A stretch of 64,000 nucleotides of DNA from Harmothoe impar (taxonomy: Eukaryota; Annelida; Polychaeta; Phyllodocida; Polynoidae). The DNA is taken from contig OX381706.1 of the NCBI GenBank assembly GCA_947462335.1, positions 14,608,784-14,672,783 on the forward strand, in the 5' to 3' direction. Shown here in pieces: positions 30,883 to 63,768 of the stretch (within the stretch, counting starts at the first letter, position 1; each line of letters begins with the position of its first letter). The position numbers and the translations under genes were made by a program. The notes under the pieces were generated by a model. The model had not been told where the DNA came from, searched no databases, and saw only the letters and a program-made list of their open reading frames with translations.

Positions 30883-32142
30883 TATTGCTAAACCTTCTAT
30901 CATTATCATCAAATTATAAGAAAAGGCTGAAAGGCCATTAGCTAAATTAAGTCATGATTTTTGGTATAAACCGTCAACTGGAGATCGACCAATTACAGGC
31001 AGATTGTTATGCCTACCAATTATCACTATAAATAAAGCAATTTACGCACATACATACATGTATACATACCTCGTAAAAAGTCTAGGGAATGGAGCAAAAG
31101 GTCCAATACAAGGAGTAGTAGCCCGTCTAACTCTGGTGACACATGGACCAGCCTCCTCCTACCCCCATGGGTATTTCCATGTTTATGCCTGTCGTGCCAC
31201 ATACTGATCAATAAAAGCCATAGATACTGCTTTAAACCATTTTAATGGCCTTGAATCAGCTCAATTTGACCACCGGCAATCATCCCTCTGGACTTGAGTA
31301 AAACCGCCATCCACACAACCCATGCAGGGAATGGGGCTGGGTGCCATGTAGTGGCAAAGTGAGCAGTAAAAATGTGCCCAATAATGTTTACGGGCACATA
31401 GAGAATAGAAAGGGCAGGAGAAAGAGGGAGACAGAAAGGATGGAGAGAAAGAGAGAGTAATACGAAGATTAAGAGGTGCAAGGGAATGGCTGTGAATGGA
31501 GGGAGAAAAATAGGGGAGGGTTGGATGGGTGGATGGACAGAGAGTGAAAAGTGGTTAGGGTTAAAGAGGGAGTGGCATGGAGAGAAGAGAGGATGGAAAG
31601 ATGGAGATAAGAGGGAAGAGAGGGTAGATTTTAAACAAGCTTGTCAAAGTTTTACGGTATGCACATAATTAAAGGATCATTGAATAAAATTCATTATTGA
31701 CCATATGGGTAGGAGGTAGGGTATGAGACAACAGGATGACAACCAATTTAAGAAATCCTTTGTTCTTCGGCATTTTTCTAGTTGGATGTGTTTTGTGGCA
31801 GTTAAATGTGCGGAGTGCTTTTATTATTCATGTGTTTATCGGGTTTGATGCCAGGTCCTCTAGTACAGCTTAGTGCAATGCCATCTGTGCTTCAGACGGA
31901 TGTAGGCAATCCATATACTGTGAACTGCCCCTGAAACTATCCCTCATAGGTTGGACTGCAGATGGTAAGTAACTCTCCAGTGCTGCATTAATGCCAACCA
32001 TATTGGGCTGGTACATATTTATCACATGAAAGCACTAAGAGGCAATGAACCAAAATTGAAAAATGCCTAGCAATGTGTAAGGCGTTATATCAAGCAATAA
32101 CATGGATAGAGTCTGCTTTGATTTACCAGGTATTTTTGGGTG
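30883..32142. other. Intergenic stretch with a GA-rich tract
   Basis: No gene supported. Bases 31390-31640 are strongly purine-rich (GGGAGAAAAATAGGGGAGG and similar). A fragment related to the piggyBac-like MITE interior is seen near 31950-31995. Confidence 0.4.
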
Positions 32143-33088
32143 CACAGAGGGAAAAGTGAGAGTCACCTGGACTCACATACCACAGTGAGGCATGTGTCGC
32201 CAAAAGCACTCTCATCTGATAGTCAGGCTGACTTTGACAGTAGAGAGGGTCCAGCAATGCCTGACTCAGGGAAGCATGACAGTCAGACAGTGCTGGACCC
32301 TCTCTACTGTCAAAGTCAGGCAATGCTGGACCCTCTTGTACAAGAGTTCAACACTGCCTGACTTTCATGCTCAAGGGTAGTCTGGCAATGCTGGACTGTA
32401 CCTAGAGCAAGAGTATAGCAATGCCAGACTCTGGCTATTGAGAGTCGAGCCAAGCTGGACTCACATATGGATGTGAGTCTAGCAATGCTGGACCTTGGCC
32501 TCAAAGAGAGTCAGGGATAGCTGGAATCTCTTCTTTACAGTAACACTAATTGCTTATTTGTATTGGGAGGTGGTGTTTTTAAATATATATATGACCTCCC
32601 TGACACTTGTAATAGAAATCCTATATAAAATAGTTCTGTTGTCCTGAATAGGAAAGAGTGTGCTATTACAGACCACCAGTCATTTAGGTATATAACAACA
32701 TAGAGACATCACATTTGTCAGAGTTCATCCCAGAATCTCAATGTATATTATTTCCAAATCCACAAGAATGGTGTATTATACCCTGCCATTAATCTCAATA
32801 CTGTATTGCCTCCCCACCTGGTAGCAAACAAAGAAGGCTCAGGCTAACTGACCCTCATTCCAGAGTCAGACATAGCCTGACTGTGGACAGAAAGTCAGCA
32901 TGACTCTGGTCTGAAGAATTATCTTGCCTGACTGTCATTCTAGGATCAGGCTTACTCTCAAGTAACTTTATGGGACTATCAAAGGAGGCTCAGTCTGACT
33001 GTTGTAAAAGTCCAGCTGACTCTCTAACCTGAGTCAGGTAGTGCCTGACACTGGGGAGAGTCCAGCTGACGCTCACATTTTCTCTGTG
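32143..33088. mobile_element. MITE-like element with CACAGAG termini (family C), copy 1
   Basis: Ends are CACAGAGGGAAAAGTGAGAGTCA and its inverted partner (TGACGCTCACATTTTCTCTGTG). The interior is a series of diverged GGCAATGCTGGAC / GTCAGGCAATGC units. At about 32234-32312 it forms a hairpin whose arms carry AGAGAGGGTCCAGCA and its complement. Confidence 0.6.
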
Positions 33089-35819
33089 TGGCTGAATTAG
33101 TGCATGCAATATCTATGTTTGTCCCCCCCCCCGACACCTTCCGCTTCAAACTGACTCCAAAACTGTCACCAATTCTTTCCTTGTCTAACACATCTCTTCT
33201 ACCACCACCTTCTTTGTTAATTTGGTCAGAAACCAGGCCGTTTCCCTTCACATGCGACCCCACCATCACACCTTGACAAATGGCACATTTGTGATTTCTT
33301 TTCACATCCAGTGTAACCCTAGGGTTGTTAAATGCACTGTGCCCTTTTGTCGATCATCATGATGCAGCACAAATGCATTATACTGGGTCTTGCATCATGT
33401 ATTGATAACAATGATGCATCAACGTAGCAATTGCCTATCATTGCACCATTATGACAAATGACTACAAAGCCATGAGTCACCATGCCGTCTTTAAAGGGTA
33501 AAAATGAGTTATCGGCTGCGGATGGTTCCCGGGGCAGACAGAGCTCTATAAACATTATTAATGTAGAATATATATGAGATGTGCATGCTGGCAGTCATAT
33601 GATTATGGCAAGCCAATAGGGTAAACTAATCAATTAACAATCATCTTCACACTGTTCTAAGAAGTTTCTGGGTGTAAAATATTGTTATATCTGTGACAGA
33701 ACTGTGACAAAGTCTTTCTCTGGTAATTTTAATTTGGAGGCCTTTCATATGATGAAAACTCTTTTCTTTCGATAAGCAACAGCAACACAAACAGTAAATT
33801 TTGAGAAATGCATGAAAAAGAACGGCTTGCCATAGCCAGATGGCCTCATATTGGGGACTAGACCCAATCAAATTATCAATGATATGATATCAGGGGCTTA
33901 GCTTGAAGCTGAGCAGTGACATATCTCCCTATAAAGGTTCTGGAATCACTCCCATGTGTTGCTAGGAATTGGTGTAGAGGAACTTCTCCTACATCTATTG
34001 ATCACCAATGAATAATTCCATTAATATGGGATTCATACCAGAAGTTTAAGTATTAATATTGCAGACTTAAGCCCACATGGTGAGCCCAGATTTTAAAGAT
34101 TCACAAAAGGAGGGCACCACTATCTTTTAACTGCAGTAATTAAGTTTTGCCTTATCATAATTAGATCTAAGCATTATCATTTGGTAACATAATAAAATGT
34201 TTTAGATGATGTCTTTTAATTCCAGACTGTGTTTTCCGGGTCTGGCAATGCTGGAGCCTTAGAGCTTCTCTCGGGTGCCGATGATCTTTTCAAAGCCAGT
34301 GTGTTGTGACAGAATCTTGTGGTACTAATTCATCCACTTTACCCGCACAATAACCTGAATGGTAACTCTGTCTATTCCAAACATACTTCAACCATCAAAA
34401 AGCTGACAGCAGTAAATAGAGGCAATCTGAGAGGCACACAGAGGTGATGTGTGCAGGAACAAGGAGGAAGGGAGGAAGTAAGATGTGAAGCACCGAAAGG
34501 AAGATTCAGCTCATGAGTTATTTCATAAAAGGGAATACTGTAAATGTAGTTTATTCTCGGAAATGAAAATAAGCGAAAATATTTACAGCATGAATATTTA
34601 TCCAGTGTAATAATATAACTACCATGTTCCAAAATGTGTGGATTTAAATCCCAGTGAACCTGTCATTTATAGCCAATCCCTGAAAATATATATGCGCAAA
34701 ATAAAGCATGTTTACAGTAGAAGGAATTGCAGAGGCAGAATAGGATTGAAGCATGAATGCAGATTTACTGCCAGGGCTACTTTTCTTTTGAGTTCAAGTA
34801 TCATGCTTACCCTATGGGGCTGATACACACCTGTAATTTCAGTGTGATGCATGGATATATCACTGGTGAGGTACTTTCCGGGACTGCATTCATACATAAT
34901 GTATTGATGCAGTATGTGGCCCTTAGAGGGTGGAGCATGGGGACTGGGGGTTGTAAGAAAGATTCTGCAGTCTGGGATAGTGGACAGTCTGGTATATCGT
35001 CTCCACTTCTTAATTCCCAAGGAGCCAATTACTGCCACGACTGAACAAAATAAACAGAATTCAATCATATCTCCACAACCTTAATTATCTCACAAATCTC
35101 CCATTTCCAACAGATAAAAAACTCGCTAAGGTTGTTGCTCTATCTGCCATTTCCATGCACCCCCCCTAAATACAACTTAATGAGTTGAGACCCCATTTCT
35201 TTTACCGGCGCTGGCGCCGGGACGACCCCAAGTGGTTTCTATAAGGATCATTTGGCAGATTTATACCTCTCTTTAAAACGGTTGGGGTGGTTTGGGTGGG
35301 TGTGAGTTGGGTGGGGTTGGAGGGATAGAATTTGATTAGGTATTGGTGTGGGTGGTAGTAATGTTGGCATAACCTCATACACAAGCACCAACAATGGTCT
35401 TTATTTCCATTAATACCAAATTGATGATGCAACAGGATACTTAGACAGTGAATCAGTTCCATGGGTCCCTATTGCATTTGTAGGGCATCAGCGATAATAA
35501 CAAAATAATGAAAGTGTAAGCTATTATAAGGGAAAGGCAGAGGCATAGGAAGCACAAATAAAAAGTAGGATTGGTATAAGTTAAAACATTCATACATAAA
35601 TTTGTTTCGCCGTTATTAATTCTTTCCTTGATAATCTATGGTCATCTAAAGGTTTGAATATTGATTTATCACACCGGTAAGGGCATTAAAAAATACATGC
35701 ATATGTCTTAATTAGTGGTTTATAGATAAAGACCAGTGATAAATGAATGGGGTAAAAAGATAGATAAAGGATTCTTGTTGCGCACAGACCTGAACTTCCA
35801 CAAGTTTTATAATGTAATT
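33089..35819. other. Intergenic, MITE fragments only
   Basis: Diverged piggyBac-like MITE copies at about 33312-33505 and 34740-34935. No ORF with splice sites or family resemblance. Confidence 0.4.
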
Positions 35820-36183
35820 AGGGGTAGACACTAACGCTGGCCCCGGAGCCAATGGCCCCCATAATTTGTGTTGCTGGACCATAGTTTTCTTCAGAATTTA
35901 TCTTCCCATAGGCCCAGGTGGCCCACAGAAGATTTAGCAAGACAATTGAGGAGTACATACCTTATAAGTATATGCATGTAATATGTCATTGGAAGGAGGA
36001 AAATGTGGGCTAATAGGGTATTATGGTTTCATTTTAATATAAATAAATCAGACATATATGATTTTCCCTTTTTTCAGAAAAGTAAAAATTTTTCCCTGGC
36101 CCACAGCTGAAGGTCTGGGCGTACAGATTTCTGAAGCTAGGGGCCCGGATGGCCCACAGCTGAGAAAGTTAGTGTCTACCCCT
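35820..36183. mobile_element. MITE with GGGGTAGACACTAAC termini
   Basis: 364 bp with inverted ends GGGGTAGACACTAAC / GTTAGTGTCTACCCC. TGTAAT occurs on both flanks and may be the target duplication. The terminus resembles hAT ends (CAGGGGT), a tentative placement. Confidence 0.6.
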
Positions 36184-36189
36184 GTGTAA

Positions 36190-36972
36190 TACAGTAAAAT
36201 CTCGTTATAAGGAGCACCTTTTGGCAAGGCAGATTTGCTCGTTGTAACCAACCTTCCTTGTAACCGATTCTGGGCATTATAAACAGTGCAACTAGTAAGT
36301 AAACAAAAAACTTTATACAATATTTTATAACATTATATAACGTTTCTCTAAGGCTCCTTACTATGGTATAACGTTATATAAAGTTTTAAAACATTATATT
36401 GAAGTAAAATAATGGGTTTTTTTTGGGTTGGGCACCACCCCTACACTATAGTGACACAGGGGGAGCGGGAGGGGGGGGGGGGGTTGAGGAGACACCCCAC
36501 ATCTCCCCCAAAGTGAGAGTAGAGACGCCTGTCTAGTGTAGAGACGCCTGCCTACTGCCAGGGCTTCCCTGTGTAGTGTAGAAACGCCTGCCTACTGCCA
36601 GGACTTCCCTGTGTAGTGTAGAAACGCCTGCCTACTGCCAGGGCTTCCCTGCGTAGTTTAGAAACGCCTGCCTACTGCCAGGACTTCCCTGTGTAGTGTA
36701 GGGATGCCTGCCTACTGCCAGGCCTTCCCTGTGTAGTGTAGGGACGCCTGCTTACTGCCAGGGCTTCCTTGTGTATTGTGGAAGTTTGTTGTAAATATAT
36801 CCCATTCATGCTCAAAAAATGCTCCTTATAAACGATTTTTCATGAGAATTGCTCGTTCTAGCAGGGTTTTTTAACTATAGAAATGTATGGGATAGAAAGT
36901 GGCAGAGCAAATCTGCTCCTTATAACCGTTTGCTCCTTATATCCGTCCTCCTTATAACGAGATTCTACTGTA
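36190..36972. mobile_element. pogo/Tc1-type MITE carrying a minisatellite
   Basis: Ends are TACAGTAAAATCTCGTTATA and its inverted partner TATAACGAGATTCTACTGTA, with TA at both ends, as in Tc1/mariner-pogo elements (CAGT...ACTG). It starts only 6 bp after the previous MITE. The minisatellite fills its centre. Confidence 0.7.
36533..36785. repeat. 40-bp minisatellite, about six units
   Basis: The unit TGTGTAGTGTAGAAACGCCT plus GCCTACTGCCAGGGCTTCCC is repeated with few changes. Confidence 0.8.
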
Positions 36973-38810
36973 GTATCCTGTAAAAGGCAGTGTTGTTGAA
37001 ATGAATGTGAATATTGGTGGCATTAAGGCAGGAAATCCTGGTACCTTTTAATGTCACATTTAAATGCAAATTATATCCCATTTTTGAGTACAGAGTGATA
37101 GAAGTAGGATATTGTTTCCCCGAGCAATATTGCCATCTAAATGCTTATTGGTCTTATAATGGGAGTGAATCCAGATCCTAGGTCCAATTTGTTCAAGGTG
37201 GAATCATCACTTTGTAACACAAAGCTGCGATACACTTTCTGAAATCTCTAGTTGAACCTCTTGTCTGAAAAAAAGACGCAATGCCAGGATAAAAAACATG
37301 TGAGAACATGTTTTTATTATTAGGGCGTGTTTGATACACATGTATGGCAGTATATTTTTGTGACAGTTAGCCATTCCCCCTCCCTCCGCCCATGTATCAC
37401 TCACTTAAACTTTTCGAGCAGTTAGTGTGGGTCTAATGAGTTCAAACACTTGGCACTTGGTGGCAACTATTTATAAATAGACAAATTACAACACCCATTG
37501 ATACCGTCTCTGATGCATTTCTCGAGTGGAGGCCGGGGCAGTATCCCTCTAAGCTGCAGGCTGAGTGCCAATCTTTAGAAGTGCATTGCCCATTGAACCT
37601 CAGTCCGCGGGTTAACACGCCAATCATGTTATCTCTGTGTCCTCCCCTGGAGAGACATAATGGTCACACCTTTGTTGATTGATTTATCAATTGGTTGTCA
37701 AGGCTCAGTCCCCTTTGGCAGCTGGTGACCTGGTAAGGGGGCTTGTTGAGGCTGGGACCCACTCACATACAGAGCTTCATTTTAACATGAGATTACTTGT
37801 ATTGTTATTCGGCAGTTTAGTAGAGGGCAGTATTTTAGGAGATGGAGCTAGGTGTAATGCGGTCCAGTATCAACAAATGAAGACCATCTCAAGTACACCT
37901 GATAGATTGAATCTGTGCATCTATTTCATATGTTTTTTATAGTTGCTGCTTGGGATGAAAGCCATGTTAGTTCTGAGCTCGAAATCTCGCGTGAGATTGA
38001 GGCAGTGACCAAACACCAACACACCATACCTTGCAAGGCACAACCTAAGTTGTGAAAGCAGAGCCAAGATCTCACGAGATTGCTGGTGTCAATGTAATAC
38101 AGCAGTTGCCCCAGCTCGACCTTTGTTCCCGAACGTCATCTCTGGCACCAAGGCTTGCTGGTAAAAGTATTTTCCAACACCCAGTGGTGAAGTGAGTATC
38201 TCTATGGCAAACTGGTGTTTAAAATACAGATATTGATCATTTTGTGGTTGGTAAGCACCATTGGAGAGGCTATAGCTGCCAATACAACTTCTGGTGTTGG
38301 AAGAAGAAACAAAAAGGCCTGGGGTTGTGTAGTTACTGCACTTTGGATCTCAGGACAATACGGACACAATTATGGTGGAGGCTTAGATTACTATCAATAA
38401 ACAACTATAGGGCAATATCATAAACGATATGGTTTGGATCATGTACACACATAAAGACTTTTATGGTTGTGGTTGAAAATAATGCTTAATGTATGTCAGA
38501 ACAAAGCAATTGTCCCCAACTGGCCCCTGCGTGGAAGGCAAACGTTTGATATTTTTCATGCAATCTGCAGTAATAAACCCGATTATAGGGCTTAAAAAAG
38601 TTGTGTTTCAGTTTTTATTTGTTGAATTGTAAATTTTTGAGAATAAAAGTATGAGTAATATTTCCCGAGAGAATAACGCTTGCTGAATAGGTCGATCATT
38701 TCACTTAAGGGCGTATACCACTGACGTAAATCGTCTGGGATTCTATCATCAAACGAAAATTCATAATGTTCATGGGCGATCACGTCAATGGAATACACCC
38801 TTAATTAGCA
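36973..38810. other. Intergenic, no firm gene
   Basis: No repeat or gene stands out except the small-peptide candidate at 38224-38400. Confidence 0.3.
38224..38400 (+). CDS. Candidate exon for a small secreted peptide
   Basis: After TTTAAAATACAG| (a possible acceptor, though with a poor pyrimidine tract) the frame reads ILIILWLVSTIGEAIAAN, a signal-peptide-like core. It continues with a dibasic GVGRRNKKAW, one Cys, and a Gly/Tyr-rich end GQYGHNYGGGLDYYQ. The stop TAA is part of an AATAAA at 38396-38401. No in-frame ATG precedes it (TGA at 38188), so it needs an upstream exon that I cannot place; the frame could be chance. Confidence 0.2.
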   Translation: MQILIILWLVSTIGEAIAANTTSGVGRRNKKAWGCVVTALWISGQYGHNYGGGLDYYQ

Positions 38811-38812
38811 TA

Positions 38813-38870
38813 CCGTATTTGACGTAATAAGCGCCCTCCCGCTAATAAGCCCCCCCCTCTTTTTACACCT
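38813..38870. repeat. Fragment of the GACGTAATAAGCGCC MITE
   Basis: Matches the left end of the MITE at 55395-55566. The right end is not found here. Confidence 0.5.
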
Positions 38871-38910
38871 ATTGTGTAAGATTGAGGACGTCACACCTGT
38901 GCAGGTGTTA

Positions 38911-39070
38911 AGGGAGTGCTCATTTTTTAAGAACAGGGGGGGGGGTGGTGGGTTTCCATGTGGAGCGCGCGAAATATTGTACACACCCCCGGTCAAGGGT
39001 CAACATTTTTTACCCCCCTCCTTACGGGTGGAAAATCGGCGCATGCGTAGGCCCTTTGTAGCATAGTAAC
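38911..39070. mobile_element. Harbinger-like MITE fragment
   Basis: TTAA then GGGAGTGCTCATTTTTTAAG matches the left end of the MITE at 47337. The right terminus is missing. Confidence 0.4.
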
Positions 39071-39712
39071 GCACAGGATTTGATTGGTCAACTCCTAAAG
39101 AGAAGTTAGTCAAACAAGTTTTTTTTTATATGAGTTTGCCCAGACAAACACGTTTTTTTAATATGAGTTTGTCCAGACTCTACTATTATAGAGTCGGGGC
39201 CTGAGACTGGTGTTGGGGTGGCGGTGACTCAAGGTGTCAGGCGACATTGCAGCATTATGACATATCAGCAAGTCTTAGCAGTATCAGCAGCAAGGGCTCC
39301 ATTCTTTTCTTATTTATTCAAGGCAAAGAAGAACACTCTCCTAGAAAGGCAGTGGAGTTTGAATAGAAAAAAAATCCACAAAAAATAGGGAATTAATGGA
39401 GCTTTTCATATATATTTCTTCACATTAATTTTTTTTCCGGAAAAAAAACGCTCCCCTCCCGCATTGGGCTCGATGCATAATTCCCTCGGTGACTCGATCA
39501 CCATGGTAGAGAGTTAGACATTTGGATGGATAAGAAGTGTACCCAGTATTTCTTCACATCATAACATTATTCTGTAAAATCTAATAGTTTTTTTTAATTG
39601 CCCTTGACGGTAACCCCCTACTTTTATATTCCTCCCACCCCACCCACCCCTAGCTGTTAAGTACTACAAAATGAAGTATTCGTTGTGTAAAAGGACATAT
39701 TATTATATAACA

Positions 39713-39790
39713 GGGGGTGTGTAATACGGCGCTCCTTGGTTAAATCAATGGCACTGCCGTATTTCATAAAAAATAATACGGTATTCCTCA
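39713..39790. repeat. Partial copy of the CRE-containing repeat
   Basis: GGGGGTGTGTAATACGGCGC and GTATTTCATAAAAAATAA match 5395-5460. The CRE part is absent. Confidence 0.5.
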
Positions 39791-39890
39791 CCGTTTCTCT
39801 CTGCTCCTCCTTGTGTAATAAGGATGTCACTGCTTGATAGGTCAGCAGCAGGGGGGGGGGGGGTGTTTCTAGTAACACCGGGGACACGCA

Positions 39891-40131
39891 TACACAGAGA
39901 AGAGAAGCAGAATCACTGTGACTCCCGATTTGATCACTGAGGTAACTCTCGCCATGATTCTAAAGTGACTACCTAACATTAGTAGGACTCTATAATAACT
40001 CTATAATGACTCCTATTCGATGCCTCCCTAATGATTGGGAGTCACATTACAGTTGGGGGAGAGTTACCTCAGTGATCGAGCCCAGATTCCCATTTGGGAG
40101 TCACCGTGATTCTACTTCCTTTCTCAGTGTA
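39891..40131. mobile_element. Family C MITE, copy 2
   Basis: Inverted ends ACACAGAGAAGAGAAGCAGA and TCTACTTCCTTTCTCAGTGT. Inner arms carry GAGTTACCTCAGTGATC and its partner. Confidence 0.65.
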
Positions 40132-40528
40132 TGCAATATCCAGCCCTCCTCTTTTGAGTTCAAAACATCTAGTATTCTCTATTAATAGTATGTTTTTCTC
40201 CCGAAAAGGGCATACACATATGTACTGATGTCGGTTCCATTAAGCTGAGAGTATTGGAGATACCTGAAACCCACATTGTCCTATCCTTTAAGTGATTGTG
40301 TCTCGTGCCACCAGGTGTCATAGTGGAGCTGTGAGTAGTGAGGGGCACATGCTGGTGTATAGGGGCCCAGTCACCTGATGTATCAGACACATGGATGTAC
40401 CCCCCCCCCCCGCCCCGCACACACCAACACAGACACACACTTATATGCTAGGGCATCGTTATGTGGTCGGTGATGACTCCCATTAAAATTAAGCTTATGG
40501 TAACATTATGAAAACAAAAGGAGAGTAC

Positions 40529-41374
40529 ACACAGAAAATTATGCGAGTCACAATGACTCATCTACCCTAGTCAATGGGACTTTGACTCACTTCTTTGCTC
40601 ATTTGACTCTGCCATGTAGTGAGTCAAACCCCATTTGACTCATTTACCATTATTGACTCACTTGCCTTGCAGAGTTAAGTGAGTTTGACTCTGACAGCAA
40701 CCGAGTCAAAGTGACTTTGACTCTTTTATCTGAGTCAAAGTGACTTTGACTCAGATATTCCCGCCATAGGTCACGTGGGGACGCCGTTTTCTTTGTTTAG
40801 ATGCATCATTGCATCAGTAGGACTACAGCAGCGGCATGGAGAGATGTATAGGTGAGTACATATGTATGTCTATGTATATTGTTTTTCATGGGCGACCTTC
40901 GCATTATTTGCAGAGGGTAGGCTACATGTCGAAAGTATATACAGAGACATCTGCAGGGTATATCTATATGGACGATTTGAACAAACCAGTGTCAATTTAG
41001 ATAGTATATGTACATGTTGTATATGGATGTGTAGTGCATGCATGCACTGCAGTACACATGCATCTAGAAATACCTTGACTCAACATAAAATATGTGTTAA
41101 TGCCTATAACGTTCTCTTCCAGATTTTTGAGCTGGCCATGGATAACACACACCCAACAACTGATGATAAATAAAAATGCATAGCCCTACCACGGTCCACC
41201 CCATCTGGCATTTCAAGCCTATACAAAATAGTCAAACATATTTGACTCATTTGTATATCCGAGTCAAATGCAGTTTGACTCGCTTGCACAAATGAGTCAA
41301 AAAGTGAGTTATTCTGATGACAGAGCTTTGACTCAGGCAAGTGAGCTATTTTGACTAGGATAATTTTCTCTGTG
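40529..41374. mobile_element. Family C MITE-like element, copy 3, packed with TGACTCA motifs
   Basis: Ends CACAGAAAATTATGCGAGTCA-like and TTGACTAGGATAATTTTCTCTGTG are inverted copies. About ten TGACTCA/TGAGTCA heptamers lie at 40545-40760 and 41240-41345. Between them (40760-41200) is unrelated sequence with a CACGTG E-box, possibly a nested insertion. Confidence 0.6.
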
Positions 41375-41633
41375 TAGGCTATTGCTAGAGGGACGGGCAG
41401 AGGATTAATTCATAATATATCGTAATAGAGAATATACCTCCTCGTGGTGGGTTGTAGCCAGGGGCTGTTTAGATGTGTGGGTGTTTTAAAATATTGTTCA
41501 CTAAACATTAGAGTCCTGAACAGGGTCTAGTCGCCGATGATTGAAATATCTTTAGAAAAAGATCTGATTTGATTCCGTGGGTTTGGAAAATGTGAATGAC
41601 ACATTTCGGAATGGTATTGCATCGTTTCAACTA

Positions 41634-41850
41634 AGGCCAAAAAAGGTAAGTTTCAGGTAACATGGAAAGAAAATTTAGGGTCTGTAGGTAGGAGAATCTT
41701 TTTTTTTAACTTCTTTTAAACATGGAAAGTACTAGCCAGCCTCTCTGAAGACCCTAAAAGTGACCCCAAAAAAGGGTAAAAAATACGGACATTTTTTCAC
41801 AATTGCACACAAAAACGTAGGGTGATCTGAAACAGCCCTTTTTTTTGCCC
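41634..41850. mobile_element. MITE with GGCCAAAAAAGG / GTTTCAGGTAAC ends
   Basis: Inverted ends TAAGTTTCAGGTAACATGG and GTGATCTGAAACAGCC. A better copy is at 47752-48037. Confidence 0.5.
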
Positions 41851-42150
41851 AATAAAAAAATAAATACACACATATAGATTTGTTTAAATCACCCGTTCCC
41901 CCAGAAAGATTAGTAGGCCTAGTTACTAAAATATGGTGGAAAAGAGTAAAGGTGGTAATAGTGATACACATTATATAACATTATATGCTTGGATAATAAT
42001 GGCTGTGTCAGTCTTGTATGGGGGCTATATGGGGGCCAGTCAGATGGGGGCTGGATGGGGGCCAGATGGTGGGGTCAGATCGGGCATTGCAGCCACAAGG
42101 TGACCAGACTCAGTCCATAGACAGACACAGAGGAGGACATACCTGGGATT

Positions 42151-42240
42151 AAGATGGCGGCATCCATGTAGAAGTATTTCCTGTTTTATACCTACAGCTG
42201 TAGTGGACACTACCCTTACTACAATACTGCATACTCTAAC
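42151..42240 (+). promoter_or_regulatory. ABCC1-like gene 5' leader with YY1-type element
   Basis: AAGATGGCGGC (42151-42161) is the YY1 consensus often found just downstream of transcription starts of TATA-less animal promoters. Its ATG opens a five-codon upstream ORF (MAASM-stop) before the main start at 42241. No TATA box is seen just upstream. Confidence 0.5.
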
Positions 42241-63377
<21,137 letters not shown>

Positions 63378-63380
63378 GTA

Positions 63381-63610
63381 AGGGAGTGTTCATTTATTAG
63401 TTACAGGGGGGGTGGTGGGGTACAATTTTCTGACCCCTCTTGAGGGGGGGGGGGCGTAAAAATTTCAGCCCCTTTTAAGCCAAAAAGCCCCCCGCGTTAC
63501 TATAGTTCAAAGAGGGGGGGATGAAAAGATTTCGCCGCCTTGGACAGGGGGGGCATGAAACGCTCTATGCGCTGTCGAAGGGGAGGGCGTAAAGGTTTTT
63601 CCCGATTTGA
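63381..63610. mobile_element. Harbinger-like MITE fragment at the exon 18 donor
   Basis: GTAA|GGGAGTGTTCATTTATTAG: the left terminus follows the TAA inside the donor. G-rich and C-rich runs fill the interior, as at 38911. The right terminus is not found. Confidence 0.5.
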
Positions 63611-63729
63611 TTGTGATTTTTGGTGCAGAGCAGCATTCCTTTTGAGTTTTGTTCATCTTCAAAACATGCTACACTTTTTTTGTTTATGTTGACTTTTTAT
63701 GATTTTTTGGTATGTAATGGACACAACAG

Positions 63730-63768
63730 AACAAGATCTAACAACACAAGACAGTACAGAACAACATG
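63730..63768 (+). CDS. ABCC1-like: Possible ABCC1-like exon 19 (linker)
   Basis: After ACACAACAG| the frame continues the phase of exon 18 and reads EQDLTTQDSTEQH, then a GTGTGT donor in the same phase. An acidic/polar linker exon is expected here, but a 39-nt match is weak. Confidence 0.35.

Noticed and set aside
32143..33088. A CRISPR-like array from repeated GGCAATGCTGGAC units
   Set aside because: Units are diverged and unevenly spaced, and the context is a eukaryotic transposon with inverted ends.
40851..41173. Two-exon mini-gene inside the TGACTCA-rich element (donor near 40852, acceptor near 41121)
   Set aside because: Joining the possible exons leads to an immediate stop in either reading, so no coding gene is supported.
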